From Paraconiothyrium sp. Pb-2020 (taxonomy: Eukaryota; Ascomycota; Dothideomycetes; Pleosporales; Didymosphaeriaceae): DNA of 64,000 nucleotides. The stretch lies in NCBI GenBank assembly GCA_022419385.1, contig JAJUBI010000006.1, positions 1,364,001 to 1,428,000 on the forward strand, in the 5' to 3' direction. Made by a program: the position numbers and the translations under genes. The notes beneath the pieces were generated by a model, which was not told the DNA's origin, searched no databases, and saw only the letters and a program-made list of their open reading frames with translations. Every line of letters begins with the position of its first letter. Position 1 is the first letter of the stretch. This document shows positions 21,998-33,595 of the stretch, piece after piece.

Positions 21998-22944
21998 ATG
22001 GCTCCCAAACTCCTCTACCCAACCTCCCTCGCAATTGACGTCGGCCTCCTCGAGGGCTTCGGCGTCTCCCTACATCCCTACGATGTAAAACAGCCCATCC
22101 CAGACAACCTCCTCGATGCAGAGATCCTCGTAACCTGGACGAACCCTGTGCCTCGGCTCACAGAGGAAGCCAAACGCCTGACAAAGTTGCGATGGATTCA
22201 GTCTCTCGCCGCAGGCCCCAATGACGTTCTCAGCGCAGGCTTCGATTCCTCCAACATCACCATTTGTACCGGTTCAGGATTGCACGACCACACTGTTGCA
22301 GAGCACGCACTGGGACTTTTGTTGAATGCGGCACGTCGCTTTTTCGAGATGCGAGATTACCAACTACAAGGGAAATGGCCGGGTCATTTGGGCGGACCGC
22401 AACCTGATCGTCCAAAAGGAAAGTTTACATCACTGGAAGGTGCCAATGTGCTGGTCTGGGGATTCGGGAACATCGCAAAGACGTTGACGCCATGGCTCAC
22501 GGCATTGGGTGCGAACGTGACTGGTCTTGCTCGCAGTGCCGGCGTACGCAATGGCGTCGAAGTATATGGAGAAGACAAGCTCCAAGAATTGCTACCCAAG
22601 ACGGACGCCTTGGTCATGATCCTGCCCGGATCTGATGCAACGAAACATGCTCTGAATGCAGAGAGGTTGAAGTTGCTTCCGAACCACGCCTGGGTGGTCA
22701 ATGTTGGTCGTGGAACTTCAATTGACGAGGCGGCCCTGGCTGATGCATTGGACAAGGAGCCGTTGGCGGAGCAGCGCTCGACGTGTTCGAGACCGAGCCT
22801 CTTCCAGCAAGTCGCGCTTCTGGAAACACCAAACACCATTGTGAGTCCACATGCAGCAGGCGGCAGGCCGCAGAACCCAGAACTCTCATTGCGTACAACC
22901 TACGGAAATTCCTCGCCGGACAGGAGCTCAAGAACATCATATGA
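21998..22944 (+). pseudogene. D-isomer-specific 2-hydroxyacid dehydrogenase with frame-disrupted 3' end
   Basis: NAD(P)-dependent oxidoreductase family that interconverts 2-oxo and D-2-hydroxy acids. The frame opens with MAPKLLYPTSLAIDVGLLEG and is intact to about residue 257: the substrate-domain block GSGLHDHTVAEHALGLLLNA, the nucleotide-binding NVLVWGFGNIAKTL and the catalytic-Arg segment VVNVGRGTSIDEAALADAL. After that, conserved blocks fall in different frames. GAALDVFETEPLP reads one frame off from about 22769. LLETPNTIVSPHAAGGRPQ (catalytic His) is back in the first frame from about 22815. The family C-terminus LIAYNLRKFLAGQELKNII is in another frame after about 22882, ending at a TGA at 22942-22944. 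The simplest reading is three single-base indels: a recent pseudogene or sequence errors. The unshifted frame would continue to 23002 with nonsense protein. Confidence 0.8.
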
Positions 22945-23350
22945 CAATCATCAAACCGAAGCTATGAGGGTCACAACCCAGGCTTCGTACTTGTACCCTT
23001 GAAACCGATGCTGAATATCCCGTGTGAATGCTTAGACTTTGCAGTTTTCCACGTGCGCACCCATAATCATCCCCACTCTACTTCCCCACGACGCTCTTAC
23101 CATCTGAGGGGTGTCTTTGTTCAGTGCCTACATGAGTCATGAAGAACTCTCCACTAGGAGCATTTCCTGAATAACATTGATCGCTGCGAGGGCACACATA
23201 GCAATGGCTTCGATTCTATAACGTCTAAGCTGAATATGCCCGATGAATGATGCCGTCGCTTCCTAGAGACAATTATGTCGGAAATCCAGTGTGCATAGCA
23301 ATATCCCTAGTCCAAGTGTCTCTTCCCACCAAATGCTAGTCTCAGCATGT
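22945..23350. other. Intergenic region, no gene seen
   Basis: About 0.4 kb between the dehydrogenase remnant and the 3' end of PHO88. I see nothing beyond likely 3' end regions of both genes. Confidence 0.4.
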
Positions 23351-24054
23351 CTACTCGTCTTTGACCCCGCCGCGGCCAGCACGCTCAGCGGCCTCGATGC
23401 TCTTCTTATCGGTCTTGATCTCACCGCCCTGCATAGCACCCATGAGGCCGCCAGCCTGCTTCCAAGGCCTCTGAAGGTCGCCGGTCGCCGGCTGGCCAAA
23501 GAGATGGACCTTGACGAGGTTGCCCTCGAAAGCGCCCTTGAGAGGAATGACAGACTGGATGAGCAGCGGGTTGGTGTACTTTAGGTAAAGGTGCATGAAG
23601 CCCATCATGCCGACGCCCATGAGCTGGGCCTTGAACAGGCCTTGGAGCTGTTGAAGATCGTATGCCTTCACGGTGGTCGCGACGAACTTGGGCTCCTCGC
23701 CAGATCCCATCGGAGCGGGCTCGACGTATTTGACTACGGTCATGTCTACCAGGAATCTATTAGCACGATCCGACGACTACAAGGAGGCTTGCAGAGGACG
23801 CGCAAAATAGACGCACCATTCTTCTTCTTGATCTGGGCCTGGACGTAGAGGTAGATGCCGGCGATGACGACGTTGGAGAGGATGTACAGCGCTCGCACGC
23901 CATTTAGCACGTTGGGATCATCAAAAGGAACCTTCTTCGAGATCTGCATAAACGCCAGAATGATAAGAAGGTTGGTACTGCACGCGATCGTTAGTAGGCG
24001 ATCTTGTACACTGGAGACAAATGTAGCCACGTACACCTGCGGATTGAGCGCCAT
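23351..24054 (-). CDS. PHO88: Pho88/Snd3, ER membrane protein of SRP-independent targeting
   Basis: ER membrane protein first named for a phosphate-transport role and later found to be Snd3 of the SND targeting route. Three exons, complement(join(23351..23745,23817..23977,24035..24054)), give 191 aa, the normal length. The first exon is only 20 bases (MALNPQ plus two bases). The splice, with a perfect GTACGT donor and CTAAC branch site, restores NPQVTNLLIILAFMQISKKV. The second splice restores KKKNDMTVVKYVEPAPMGSG. Core blocks are present: FDDPNVLNGVRALYILSN, a membrane helix VVIAGIYLYVQ, YDLQQLQGLFKAQLMGVGMM and HLYLKYTNPLLIQSVIPLKG, plus the charged tail. It diverges from RAD16. Confidence 0.94.
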
Positions 24055-24962
24055 GATGATTGTTGGTAGAGATTGCGGTGCCTGAAAGGTTGGTACGCGT
24101 TCTTGAGAGGCCTCGTCTCGTGGGGTCAGTGTGGGCGTGGTGGGAGAGGACAGCTGGGCACGACTTTTGTGCGGGATGCGCTTAGAGCTTGCGCAAAAGA
24201 GGCCAGTTCTTGGGATCGGGCCAGAGCCACTAACCCTTGTTGGGCTTCCACCCTTCTAGCCGCATCGAAGGTCTTCTCTGACCACATGCTCGTCTGTCGG
24301 ATTCCTACAGCTTCCTCCTTGTGGTTGCATGTCCTAGCAGAGCATACTGAACCACTTCACGTATGTATTGGAAGATAGAATGGATCATGCATTGTCTTGT
24401 TGAATCCTTGATTGGTTCCTTCGGTGTGCGATTGACCTTATACTGCATAGGGTTCACATACCCGTTCCCTTTTGCCAAATAACCCTTTGCAAGAACATGA
24501 ACGTAGTTTCGGTGCTTCCAGCACCCAAGCACTCAGACCAGCAGCTGCGATCCCTTCCTTATCGGGACGCCACGTTATCTAAAGTGGTCACAATGGTCAC
24601 GTGCTCGCGCGGCTGGCCAGGCAGCTGCGACGCGACCGTACCCCCTCGCTTTTGGAGGGCGCTTCAGGACGCGCCACTGCAGGCGATGATGCGCACATAA
24701 TCGGCGCGGTCCTCTCACAAAGCCGTGCACCTGCCGCTTTGCTCGTTGCCCCTTGTTAAGTTTGTTTCCAGTATTCGCCACCACCACCCGCGCGCAACTT
24801 TCAACACGACCCAATCGGTGGCGCAAGCTAGGGGCCTCCAACCCTCGATTCACCATCAGGCCCATTTACTTTTTCAGTCGCGGCGGTGAGTTCAACTCCA
24901 TATCGCTCGTTCGCTGCGCTGATAGTTGTCGATTATTCGAAGGTTGACGTCTTTTCAGAGAA
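24055..24962. promoter_or_regulatory. Divergent promoter region, PHO88 / RAD16
   Basis: 908 bp separating two divergent genes; short frames in it are meaningless. A palindromic CACGTG E-box sits at 24598-24603, inside GGTCACGTGCTCG. In yeast this core is bound by Pho4 and Cbf1. A site of this type upstream of PHO88 is suggestive but unproven. Pyrimidine-rich tracts precede the RAD16 start. Confidence 0.4.
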
Positions 24963-27900
24963 ATGGCGCCGCGACGTTCAAGCCGAAGGTCGTCGAACCT
25001 CCCCAATGTAGAAGAAATGGCAAAAACTACGACCGCTACCCTGAGCGCTTCTTCTGGTACGCTTGCCCCGTCACACTAGGACCTTTTCAAGTGACCTCGA
25101 CTGACCTGCAAACTCAAGTACGGAAAACTGCTCGCCCTGCTACAAAGCGCACCCGCTCCTTCGTGCCTGATTCTTCCGAAGTCGACGACGATTTAGTTGA
25201 GCCTGCACAGAGTGGCGCGTCGAAAGGATCGACCCGACAACTGCTGAAGGCAGTTGCGATACCACCGATGAAGTCCTCTGATGCGAAATCGAAGCGCGAA
25301 CAAGACAGCTCAACCGCATCGCCTTCGTTCGAGAATTCGGACTACGAGACCCCAGGGACCAGCATCTCTACAACACCGGCGCTTTCCATTGGCCGCGGCT
25401 CGAAGACAACTCGCAAGAGTACTCTTAGCGCAGCTGTAACCGCCGGTCTTGATGCTTCGTCTTCTCGGAAGCGAACGCGCTTCATGGTAGAAGAGTCACA
25501 AGAAAATGAGGACAACGAAATCAATGCAGATGCACAGCTTGCGATGCAATTGCAATTGGAGGAAGACGAGTTGGACCTCAAACACCGCTTTTCGATTGAT
25601 TCATCGTCAGACGAAGAACCACTTGCGAAACGACGGGCGACAACTTCGAAAGGCAAGGGAAAGGGCGATGCTGTCGCGGAGGATGCAATTATGATAGAAT
25701 CGGACGACGATTCGCTCTCACTGACTCTTACAACACCAACGTATACCGGGAAAGGCAAGGGCAAAGCTCCGGCAGTCGCTCACCGAAACAGCTCACGAAG
25801 TCGTTCAGCTCGTGCTCGTGCAAAGGTGGCGAAGAGCTTCGTGCTCGACTCTGACCTGGACGAGGACGTGGTCGACGAGGACGAATTCAAGCCGGACGAC
25901 GACGACGACGATGTTGCAGATCCCGCATTGGACGATGAGGACGACGTGGTTGAGGGTAATATGGATACTGGTAGCGATAGTGACGATATACCACTCTCGA
26001 AAGTCAGCAAACGTGTTTTGGCTACTCTCAAGACTGAGGCAACCGCAGCAAAGAAGCAACGTGGCAAGAAGAACAAACGTCTTACGAGGGAAGAGAAGAT
26101 GGCACGTCTCCGCCGTAATGCGCGGTTTGCGCATATCGCAGACAAATGGGAGCGCAAGCGTGCGATGAACCGCGAACGTGCTGAGGAATCTCATCCAAAA
26201 CTGCTCACCATGTGGAAAGAGCTCGAAGACATACCACTGCTTGAAGTGCAGCGAGCCGAACAACCGTCATCCATCAATCGCCGTCTAAAGCCATTCCAGC
26301 TTGAGGGTCTTAGCTGGATGACACGGCAAGAGAGGACCGCTTATAGAGGTGGTCTTCTTGGCGATGAGATGGGCATGGGCAAGACGATCCAAGCTGTCTC
26401 GCTCATCATGTCGGACTGGCCGCAGAAGGAGCCCACCCTTGTCGTTGTTCCGCCTGTGGCCTTGATGCAGTGGTCCAACGAAATTGGAGAATACACGGAT
26501 GGCAAACTCAAGGTTCTCGTATATCACGGCACTAACGCCAAGTGCAAGAAGATGACAGTGAAAGATCTGCGGAAGTTCGACGTTATCATGGTGTCGTATA
26601 ATAGCTTGGAATCTCTGCACCGCAAAGAAACCAAAGGCTGGACGCGTGGCGAAGATATCATCAAAGAAGCGTCACCTTTACACGCCATAACGTACCATAG
26701 GCTCATTCTGGACGAGGCTCACAGCATCAAATCACGTACCACTGGTGTCGCTAAAGCCTGCTTCGCGCTTAAGGGCACCTACAAATGGTGTTTGTCGGGA
26801 ACTCCAGTCCAAAATCGGATAGGAGAATTTTTCTCCCTCTTACGGTTCCTTGAGGTTCGGCCTTTCGCAGATTACTTTTGCCGAAGCTGCGACTGTGAGC
26901 AGCTACATTGGACTGTCGATGATGACCACATGTGCAAAGCATGTAACCACGGAGCTTCCGAGCACATCTCCGTCTTTAATCAGGAATTGCTAAACCCGAT
27001 CACTGGCGATGATCCGGAGCTCCGCGAGGACGCCTTGACCAAGCTTCATATGATCACTGCTCGCATCATGCTACGTCGTATGAAGCGTGATCATACAAAC
27101 TCGATGGAATTGCCTATGAAGGATATCGTGATACATAACGAATTCTTCAGTGAAGTGGAGCGAGACTTTTCAACGTCCGTCATGTCAAATTCCGCTCGTA
27201 AATTCGACACATATGTTGCGCAAGGTGTCATGCTTAACAATTATGCCAACATCTTCGGTCTCATCATGCAAATGCGTCAAGTTGCCAACCATCCTGATCT
27301 GCTCTTAAAAAAGAAGGCAGCTGAAGGCAGTCAGAATGTCTACGTGTGTAACATTTGCGATGAGCCTGCCGAAGACGCAGTTCGCTCTCGCTGTCACCAT
27401 GAATTCTGCAGAGCATGTGTGAAAGATTTCATGGACACTTGCGAAGCCTCTGGTACCGATGCTGATTGTCCCCGCTGCCACATCGCTCTCTCAATCGACT
27501 TCGAGCAGCCAGAGCTTGAGCAAGACGAAGAGTCCGTCAAGAAAACTTCAATCATTAATCGGATAAAGATGGAGAATTGGACGTCTTCTACAAAGATCGA
27601 GATGCTTGTCTACGATCTTTACAAGCTGCGGAGCAAGAAGCAAACACTGAAGTCTATTGTGTTCAGCCAATTCACATCGATGCTCCAGCTGATCGAATGG
27701 CGGCTTCGTCGTGCTGGGTTCAACACGGTCATGCTCGATGGTTCAATGACTCCCGCTCAGCGTCAAAAGAGCATTGAACACTTCATGACTAATGCGGACG
27801 TCGAGGTGTTCTTGGTGTCGCTGAAGGCCGGTGGTGTTGCTCTGAACCTAACGGAGGCTTCCAGGGTTTTTATCGTGGATCCGTAAGTGATTCGTCTTAT

Positions 27901-28163
27901 TGCGTTGAGACCGTACAGCCACTAACACACGTAGATGGTGGAACCCTGCAGCCGAGTGGCAGTCTGCTGATCGCTGTCATCGCATTGGACAGAAGAGGCC
28001 TTGTGTTATTACTCGCCTTTGCATCGAAGATAGCGTAGAGTCGCGGATGGTTGCGCTTCAAGAGAAGAAAGCAGCCATGATCGCTGGAACCGTCAACAAC
28101 GACAAAGTCGCGATGGACCGTCTGAGTCCGGAAGACCTTCAGTTCTTGTTCCGCGGTTCTTAG
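24963..28163 (+). CDS. RAD16: Rad16, SNF2-type ATPase with internal RING, global-genome nucleotide excision repair
   Basis: Swi2/Snf2 translocase and ubiquitin-ligase component that, with Rad7, clears damage from silent DNA in the nucleus. Exons join(24963..25056,25119..27882,27935..28163) give 1028 aa. The true start is the ATG at 24963 (MAPRRSSRRSSNLPNVEE); an overlapping frame from a TTG at 24926 is only intron read-through. The N-terminal 400 residues are acidic and Ser-rich with an Asp run near residue 300 (gac repeats, 25895-25911). ATPase motifs follow: Walker A GDEMGMGKT with Lys453, DEAH at 563-566, then SGTPVQNR. A zinc-like CRSCDC..CKAC insert is typical of Rad16. A C3HC4 RING starts at Cys775 (CNICDEPAEDAV..CHHEFC..CPRC). 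The helicase C domain ends with WWNPAAEWQSADRCHRIGQ, completed by the last exon. Confidence 0.95.
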
Positions 28164-29313
28164 GCGATCGCGCAAGTGCACACGGCATGCGAGTGAGGTG
28201 AAGGCTACCCAGCAATGCAATTATGACGGATATGAATAATACTAGCCCAGGGATTGAGCTTCAGGCTTTATATTTTACAGGCGGTGACAGGATAGATCAC
28301 TGTCCTTGCATTGGAAGGCTTAACGGGTATCTCCGAAAGGGCGTCGTGCATGGAGTAAGCAAGAAAGGTACTTCACAGCGGCTTTACGGCGTATGGATAT
28401 CAGCCTTTGATGGGGTTTATGGTGATCGCTGCATATATTTCTTTCTGCTCTCATATTTACGGTCCCTTGCAACAACATATCAACTTGTTTGTTTGGAGTG
28501 CTGTTGACCTGTGTATCATGTCTTTTAGGTGACGCAAGCTGACCAGCAATATGGCGTCGGCGTCGGTCCTGCCAAGCGCCGTGGGGGTGGATCGTCGCTT
28601 CCCCAGATTTTGGTGCAGCCTCGCGCTTCAACCTCTACGCCAGCAGCTGCAAAGTTCAACATAACCTTCTCCATGTGCATGACGATCCTATGAATCTCGG
28701 GTTGCACTAGGGTGGAGCTAACCCGACCAATTTCAATTCTGCTTGCACCTCGACAACTTGTAGGCGTGTCCAGACCCCAAAGGCGTACGCAACCTTCCGC
28801 GGTCACTATGACCGTGGAAACACAACAGCTGGAGGGTGTGCAACCAAGACGCAAAATCTTCGTTAACTACAGGCGAAAAGAGCTTTGCCAGTCGCCGCGG
28901 AGCCGAGGAGATGGACAAATTTGATGTTTTTGCCTAGACATAAATTTCCTCCTTTAGGTCGCTATTTGGTAACAGAAACCTATATACGGTCAGACCCCCA
29001 GCGTTGGTCCCGGTCCGCTGCCGCCAGATCGTCCTTCGTCATACTCGTGATGCAAAACATCATGGCCGCCCAGACCACGCCCGGGATGGCGGTATTGCGC
29101 TCTTTCGGATATTACGGGTGTGCAGGCGGTGTCGGTCGTGAACGGCGAAAGCTCATAGCACGTCCGGACAGACTGTTGCTGTCTTGCTTTCACTTTCGAC
29201 GACATTAGGCCCTGACTCAACAGTGAATTCCAGTCGGACCTCTGATGACCATCTCTTCCTTTATGTACTGATCTAGGGCTTGGTCATTGAACGTGCGACA
29301 CTTTGAACCCGCC
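28164..29313. other. Intergenic region, no gene seen
   Basis: 1.15 kb between RAD16 and the HPP gene. Frames at 28223-28924 and 28885-29220 overlap on both strands without motifs. No RNA gene or repeat recognised. The right end should hold the promoter of the HPP gene. Confidence 0.4.
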
Positions 29314-30462
29314 ATGATGGCCTTATTACTCAAAGCCGAGGCGTGGAACATCGACGTTGACCGCTATGTAAATCGAATCATTCCTCCGTCGCCACTTCAC
29401 CAGTTGCCGACGCCGGTTTCAAGATTTCTTGGGTATAGGAAAGAGCCGCAACAGGATGTAGGGAACGTCCTGGGGGCCTTTTGGTCGTTACTGGGAACTT
29501 TATGCGGATTGGCGGTTGTCGCTGCGGTGTTCAATAATACCAAAGTCATTCAGATGCACCATCCGCCTGCGTTGATAGCCTCTTATGTGAGTACACTCTA
29601 TCACATGTATATACAAGTTTGGCCAGTCAAGTCGCGAGATACAACAACGGGTAGACTTCCCGCGACCTTATTCGCAACTCCATACATAAGAATAGGCGAT
29701 GTTTTATTGATCTGGAGGGACGCGAATCATGACATGTTTCCCATCCGACTTCTCTATCCGCGAGCTAACCTTGGGAAGGGTGCTTCAGCTGTGCTGGAAT
29801 ACAACGCTATCCGTTCACCACTTGGGCAACCACGTAATGCTCTCCTCGGACACACCCTCTCCGCCATCATCGGCGTAGGTATTACGAAAATTTTCCATCT
29901 CCGCTCGGATTTCGAACAAATTAAATGGATAGCAGGCGCAGTTTCATGCGGCACCGCCTCGGCGGTCATGCTCATCACCGGCACAGTCCATCCGCCAGGT
30001 GGCGCATCTGCTGTCCTCGCTGCGACATCGCCTGAGATCACAGAGATGGGATGGTACTTTGTGGGTTTAATCATATGGGGAACAACTTTGATGCTCCTCG
30101 TCGGCCTGGTCCTGAATAACATTCAACGCCAGTTTCCGGTGTACTGGTGGACTCCGCTGCCTCTCCGCGTAACGAGTCAAGACGACGTGGAAGTTGGGCC
30201 CGATGCTACAGGAGGATTTGAGGAAAGGGTTGAAGAACCGGAGGAAGAGGGCAACGACGAGAAACCATCATATATCACCATTTCTGCGTGCGGAATCACG
30301 TTACCAGACGCTCTAGCGCTCAATAGCGAGGAGTCGGAGTTGCTCGAACGTTTGCGACGTCGACTCGCGAAGAGCACTTCTGGATCGTCGCAGTATTCGG
30401 TCTCGAGCGGATCGACTGCGAACATGACGATGGTTCCAAGTCATGGGGCTGCGAACCATTAA
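29314..30462 (+). CDS. HPP family integral membrane protein
   Basis: Small multipass membrane protein of the HPP family; plant and cyanobacterial members act in nitrite transport into plastids, but fungal roles are unclear. I read join(29314..29586,29779..30462), 318 aa. The family name motif appears in QMHHPPALIASY, and the splice joins it to GASAVLEYNAIRSPLGQPRNALLGH, the expected continuation. Further blocks are AIIGVGITKIF, CGTASAVMLITGTVHPPGGASAVL (second HPP motif) and a helix WYFVGLIIWGTTLMLLVGLVLN. The acidic cytosolic tail ends in a Ser-rich stretch. The 192-bp intron keeps frame and has no stop, so an unspliced form would also be translatable. A frame continues upstream only to a TTG, so the ATG at 29314 (or 29317) is the start. 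Confidence 0.87.
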   Translation: MMALLLKAEAWNIDVDRYVNRIIPPSPLHQLPTPVSRFLGYRKEPQQDVGNVLGAFWSLLGTLCGLAVVAAVFNNTKVIQMHHPPALIASYVSTLYHMYIQVWPVKSRDTTTGRLPATLFATPYIRIGDVLLIWRDANHDMFPIRLLYPRANLGKGASAVLEYNAIRSPLGQPRNALLGHTLSAIIGVGITKIFHLRSDFEQIKWIAGAVSCGTASAVMLITGTVHPPGGASAVLAATSPEITEMGWYFVGLIIWGTTLMLLVGLVLNNIQRQFPVYWWTPLPLRVTSQDDVEVGPDATGGFEERVEEPEEEGNDEKPSYITISACGITLPDALALNSEESELLERLRRRLAKSTSGSSQYSVSSGSTANMTMVPSHGAANH

Positions 30463-31099
30463 GCGGTGATGGCGTTCATCAGCCATTGTGAACGTTGGCT
30501 TTGGTCAAATGGCAGCAACGTTTGGAGTCCAGGTCTACAATTCGCATAGCACTGGTGGATACTAATTCCTGGCCGCCTTTAGAGAGCAACCACCAATAGG
30601 CGTGAGTCCTTTGTGTGACACGTACGTGAGGTACCTTGGGATGCCTCTTGTTAGAAGATGAACGTTACGAGGCACTACGGCTCAGACACGGACGCCGACC
30701 GATGAGGAGCACCTGCCAAGTGCTCTGTAGAACCAACCCTGATGGTGCGCTGGCTGCTCGTAAAATAGAGGTCCCAGAAGGCCACTCCACAGTGGGTGAG
30801 TGGTGGCGGAGGCTCATTTGTTGGTCCGTGCAGACACCCCGCGCCACTCTACGAAAAATCAAAGCTGCGTTTGTCTGACTGTCTGCCCATATTTTGTTGT
30901 TGCTTCACACAGCTGCTTTCCTCGCCGCATCATACTCTCCAGGCTTTTTTTTCATTGGGTACGACGGCGCTCGTAGCAAGACGTCGATTTCGGGTTGACA
31001 CGAGCCTATCGATAAGGCAGCATTAGCGGGGCAATTTGAATCTCACGAAATTTCATCGCCCCTCCTCCGTCACCCTCACATTCGACACACAAACCCAAC
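30463..31099. other. Intergenic region / ARB1 promoter
   Basis: 637 bp without a supportable gene. The last 200 bases are pyrimidine-rich (runs such as tcctcgccgcatcatactctcc) as is usual before highly expressed fungal genes. No TATA box is evident. Confidence 0.4.
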
Positions 31100-33061
31100 A
31101 TGGTCTCCGCATCCAAAGCCGCCCGCGAGGCCAAGCGCGCCGCCGCCGGCAAGGAAAAGAAGACCCCTGCTTCCAAGGTCTCCTCCAAGGCTGCATCTAA
31201 GAATGCGTCCAAGGCCAACTCGGTCGACGGAGACGAAGCTCAGGACCTAGAATTGAACGAGGAGGTACAGAATCTCACCTCGCAGACAGACAAGCTCGGT
31301 ATCTCAGACCGCGTTACCACTGGTGTGCTGGCGTCCCTCGAGGCATCGCGAGACGTCAAGATCACATCCGCCTCTCTCGTGTTCCACGGCCGCGTCCTTT
31401 TCAACGACACAACCCTCGAGGTCAACTACGGCCGCCGCTACGGCCTCCTAGGTGAGAACGGCTGCGGAAAGTCGACCCTACTCAAAGCCATCGACTGCCG
31501 CGAGTTCCCCTTCCCGGAGCACATCGATATCTATTTGCTGGACAAGGGTGCGCCAGCTACCGAGCTGGGTGCGCTAGACTGGGTTGTGCGCGAGGCCGAG
31601 AACGAGCTTGCCCGCCTAGAGAAGCTCGCTGAGGAGATTTTAGAGAGGGATGGCCCGGAGAGCCCCATGCTCGAGGAGATCTACGAGGTTGGTGCATTGA
31701 TATGCCTAGCGTTGCACCACTAACATTGCATGATAGAAACAAGAGGAGATGGACCCCTCTACCTTCCACGTACGCGCTGGTGTAATCTTGACTGGTCTCG
31801 GTTTCAACAAGAAGACTATCCAGAAGAAGACCAAGGACATGTCCGGTGGCTGGAAGATGAGAGTTGCCCTTGCCAAGGCTCTTTTTGTCAAGCCTTCGCT
31901 TCTCTTGCTCGATGACCCGACTGCCCATTTGGACTTGGAGGCCTGTGTGTGGTTGGAAGAGTACATGAAGAAATGGGACCGTACCCTCATCCTCGTTTCA
32001 CACTCCATGGACTTCCTGAACGGTGTCTGCACCAATATGATCGATATGCGTCAGAAGCAGCTCTTGTACTATGGTGGCAACTACGACACATACATCAAGA
32101 CACGTACTGAGCAGGAAGTCAACCAGACCAAGGCATATGAGAAGCAGCAAGATGAGATCAAGCATATCAAGAAGTTCATCGCTTCCGCTGGTACTTATGC
32201 CAATTTGGTCCGACAAGCCAAGTCTAGGCAGAAGATCCTCGACAAGATGGAGGCGGACGGTTTTATTCAACCTGTCATTCCTGACCGAGTCTTCACGTTT
32301 CGCTTCGCTGAAGTTGAGAAGCTTCCCCCCCCTGTGCTTTCGCTCGACGACGTAACCTTTTCGTATTCTGGCAAGCCCGAAGATAACCTGTATGAGAATC
32401 TCGATTTCGGTGTCGACATGGACTCCCGAACAGCTCTAGTCGGGCCCAATGGTGTCGGGAAATCCACTCTCCTCAAGATTTTCACAGGGGCGCTGTCACC
32501 CACTGGGGGTGTTGTCTCCCGACACACTCATTTGAAGCTTGGTGTGTACAGCCAGCACTCAGCTGAACAGCTCGATCTTACGAAGTCGGCTCTTGACTTC
32601 GTCCGCGACAAGTTCTCCCACATTTCTCAGGATTACCAATACTGGCGGCAACAGCTTGGGCGCTACGGCATGACTGGCGAAGGCCAAACGGCCAAGATGG
32701 CCACGCTTTCCGAAGGCCAAAAGAGCCGTATCGTTTTCGCGCTGCTGGCCATTGAAAGTCCCAACATGATCCTGCTTGACGAGCCTACCAACGGACTGGA
32801 CATTCCTACGATTGACAGTCTGGCGGACGCAATTAACGTGTTCAGCGGTGGTGTTGTCGTTGTGTCGCACGACTTCCGGTAAGTTCATTGATGTATACGG
32901 GAACGCTAGAGCGTTTGCTGACGAGTTATAGTCTGCTTGACAAGATTGCCAAGGACATCATGGTGTGCGAACACAAGACAGTGCGCAAGTGGGACGGCAG
33001 TATTACCGAATACAAGAAGCACCTTCAGAAGAAGATGATCAAGGATGGTATCCTCAAGTGA
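31100..33061 (+). CDS. ARB1: Arb1-type ABCF ATPase in ribosome biogenesis
   Basis: Soluble twin-ATPase without membrane domains that helps assemble 40S and 60S subunits and shuttles between nucleus and cytosol. Exons join(31100..31687,31737..32878,32932..33061) give 619 aa, close to yeast Arb1 (610). The N-terminus is a lysine/alanine-rich arm. First cassette: Walker A GENGCGKST (from residue 118), signature DMSGGWKMR, Walker B LLLLDDPTAHLDLEA, switch His SHSMDFL. The linker is helical. Second cassette: GPNGVGKST (from residue 432), LSEGQKSR, ILLDEPTNGLDIPTID, SHDFR. The last splice joins SHDFR to LLDKIAKDIMVCE, the known family order. GCN20 and New1 were considered, but the ABCF2-specific linker and ends favour Arb1. 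Confidence 0.95.
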
Positions 33062-33595
33062 GGGACCTTCCCCGATGAACAGTAGAAGCGACCGCACGTG
33101 TGTTTGCTTTGAGATTCGGGCACGAACAAAAGTTACGAAGAGCTGGATGCATGAAGTGCGTTTGCAGGAACAAGCAGCTCGCTGGTCCCGCTCCAGTTGT
33201 GTCCTCGCAGAAGGGGCCAAGAGCACCTGGATGTCCTGCGCTTCACGATGCATTGGGGTTTAGAGGCGTTTATAGACGTGCGTTTGATGACAGAATGACA
33301 TTTTGTAGAACAAGACACTGTGCGCCGTGGTATATGAAGCTAAAGTCTTGCACCATGCTGTCCTCTGAATGTCGACGTGAAGGTGCTTAAGCACGCGCCG
33401 CACCGCGAGCTGTGGGGTGTGACGGTCGCCGGTTAACCCCGCGAGCTGCTTTAGAGCTTCGAGGTCCTCCTCGCCCGCACCTTCATTATTACGTACCACT
33501 CACGACTCGCTCCACTGCTATCACATGCATGCTGGCACCGGAGCTGAAGACTGTTCCTTCATCGCAACCGTCAGCTTCTACCCGTATTGCCTGTC
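33062..33595. other. Intergenic region, no gene seen
   Basis: 534 bp between ARB1 and FYV10. Several short frames on both strands have no motifs. The right end contains the FYV10 promoter and leader. Confidence 0.4.

Noticed and set aside
24926..25118. RAD16 starting at 24926 in the long frame
   Set aside because: That start is a TTG and the first 60 residues are out-of-frame exon 1 plus intron. The ATG at 24963 spliced at 25057/25119 gives the family N-terminus.
29287..29313. Upstream start of the HPP gene
   Set aside because: The codon at 29287 is TTG; the first ATG in frame is 29314.
31100..33061. ARB1 as a GCN20 or membrane ABC transporter
   Set aside because: No membrane segments, and length, linker and C-terminus fit ABCF2/Arb1 better than GCN20.
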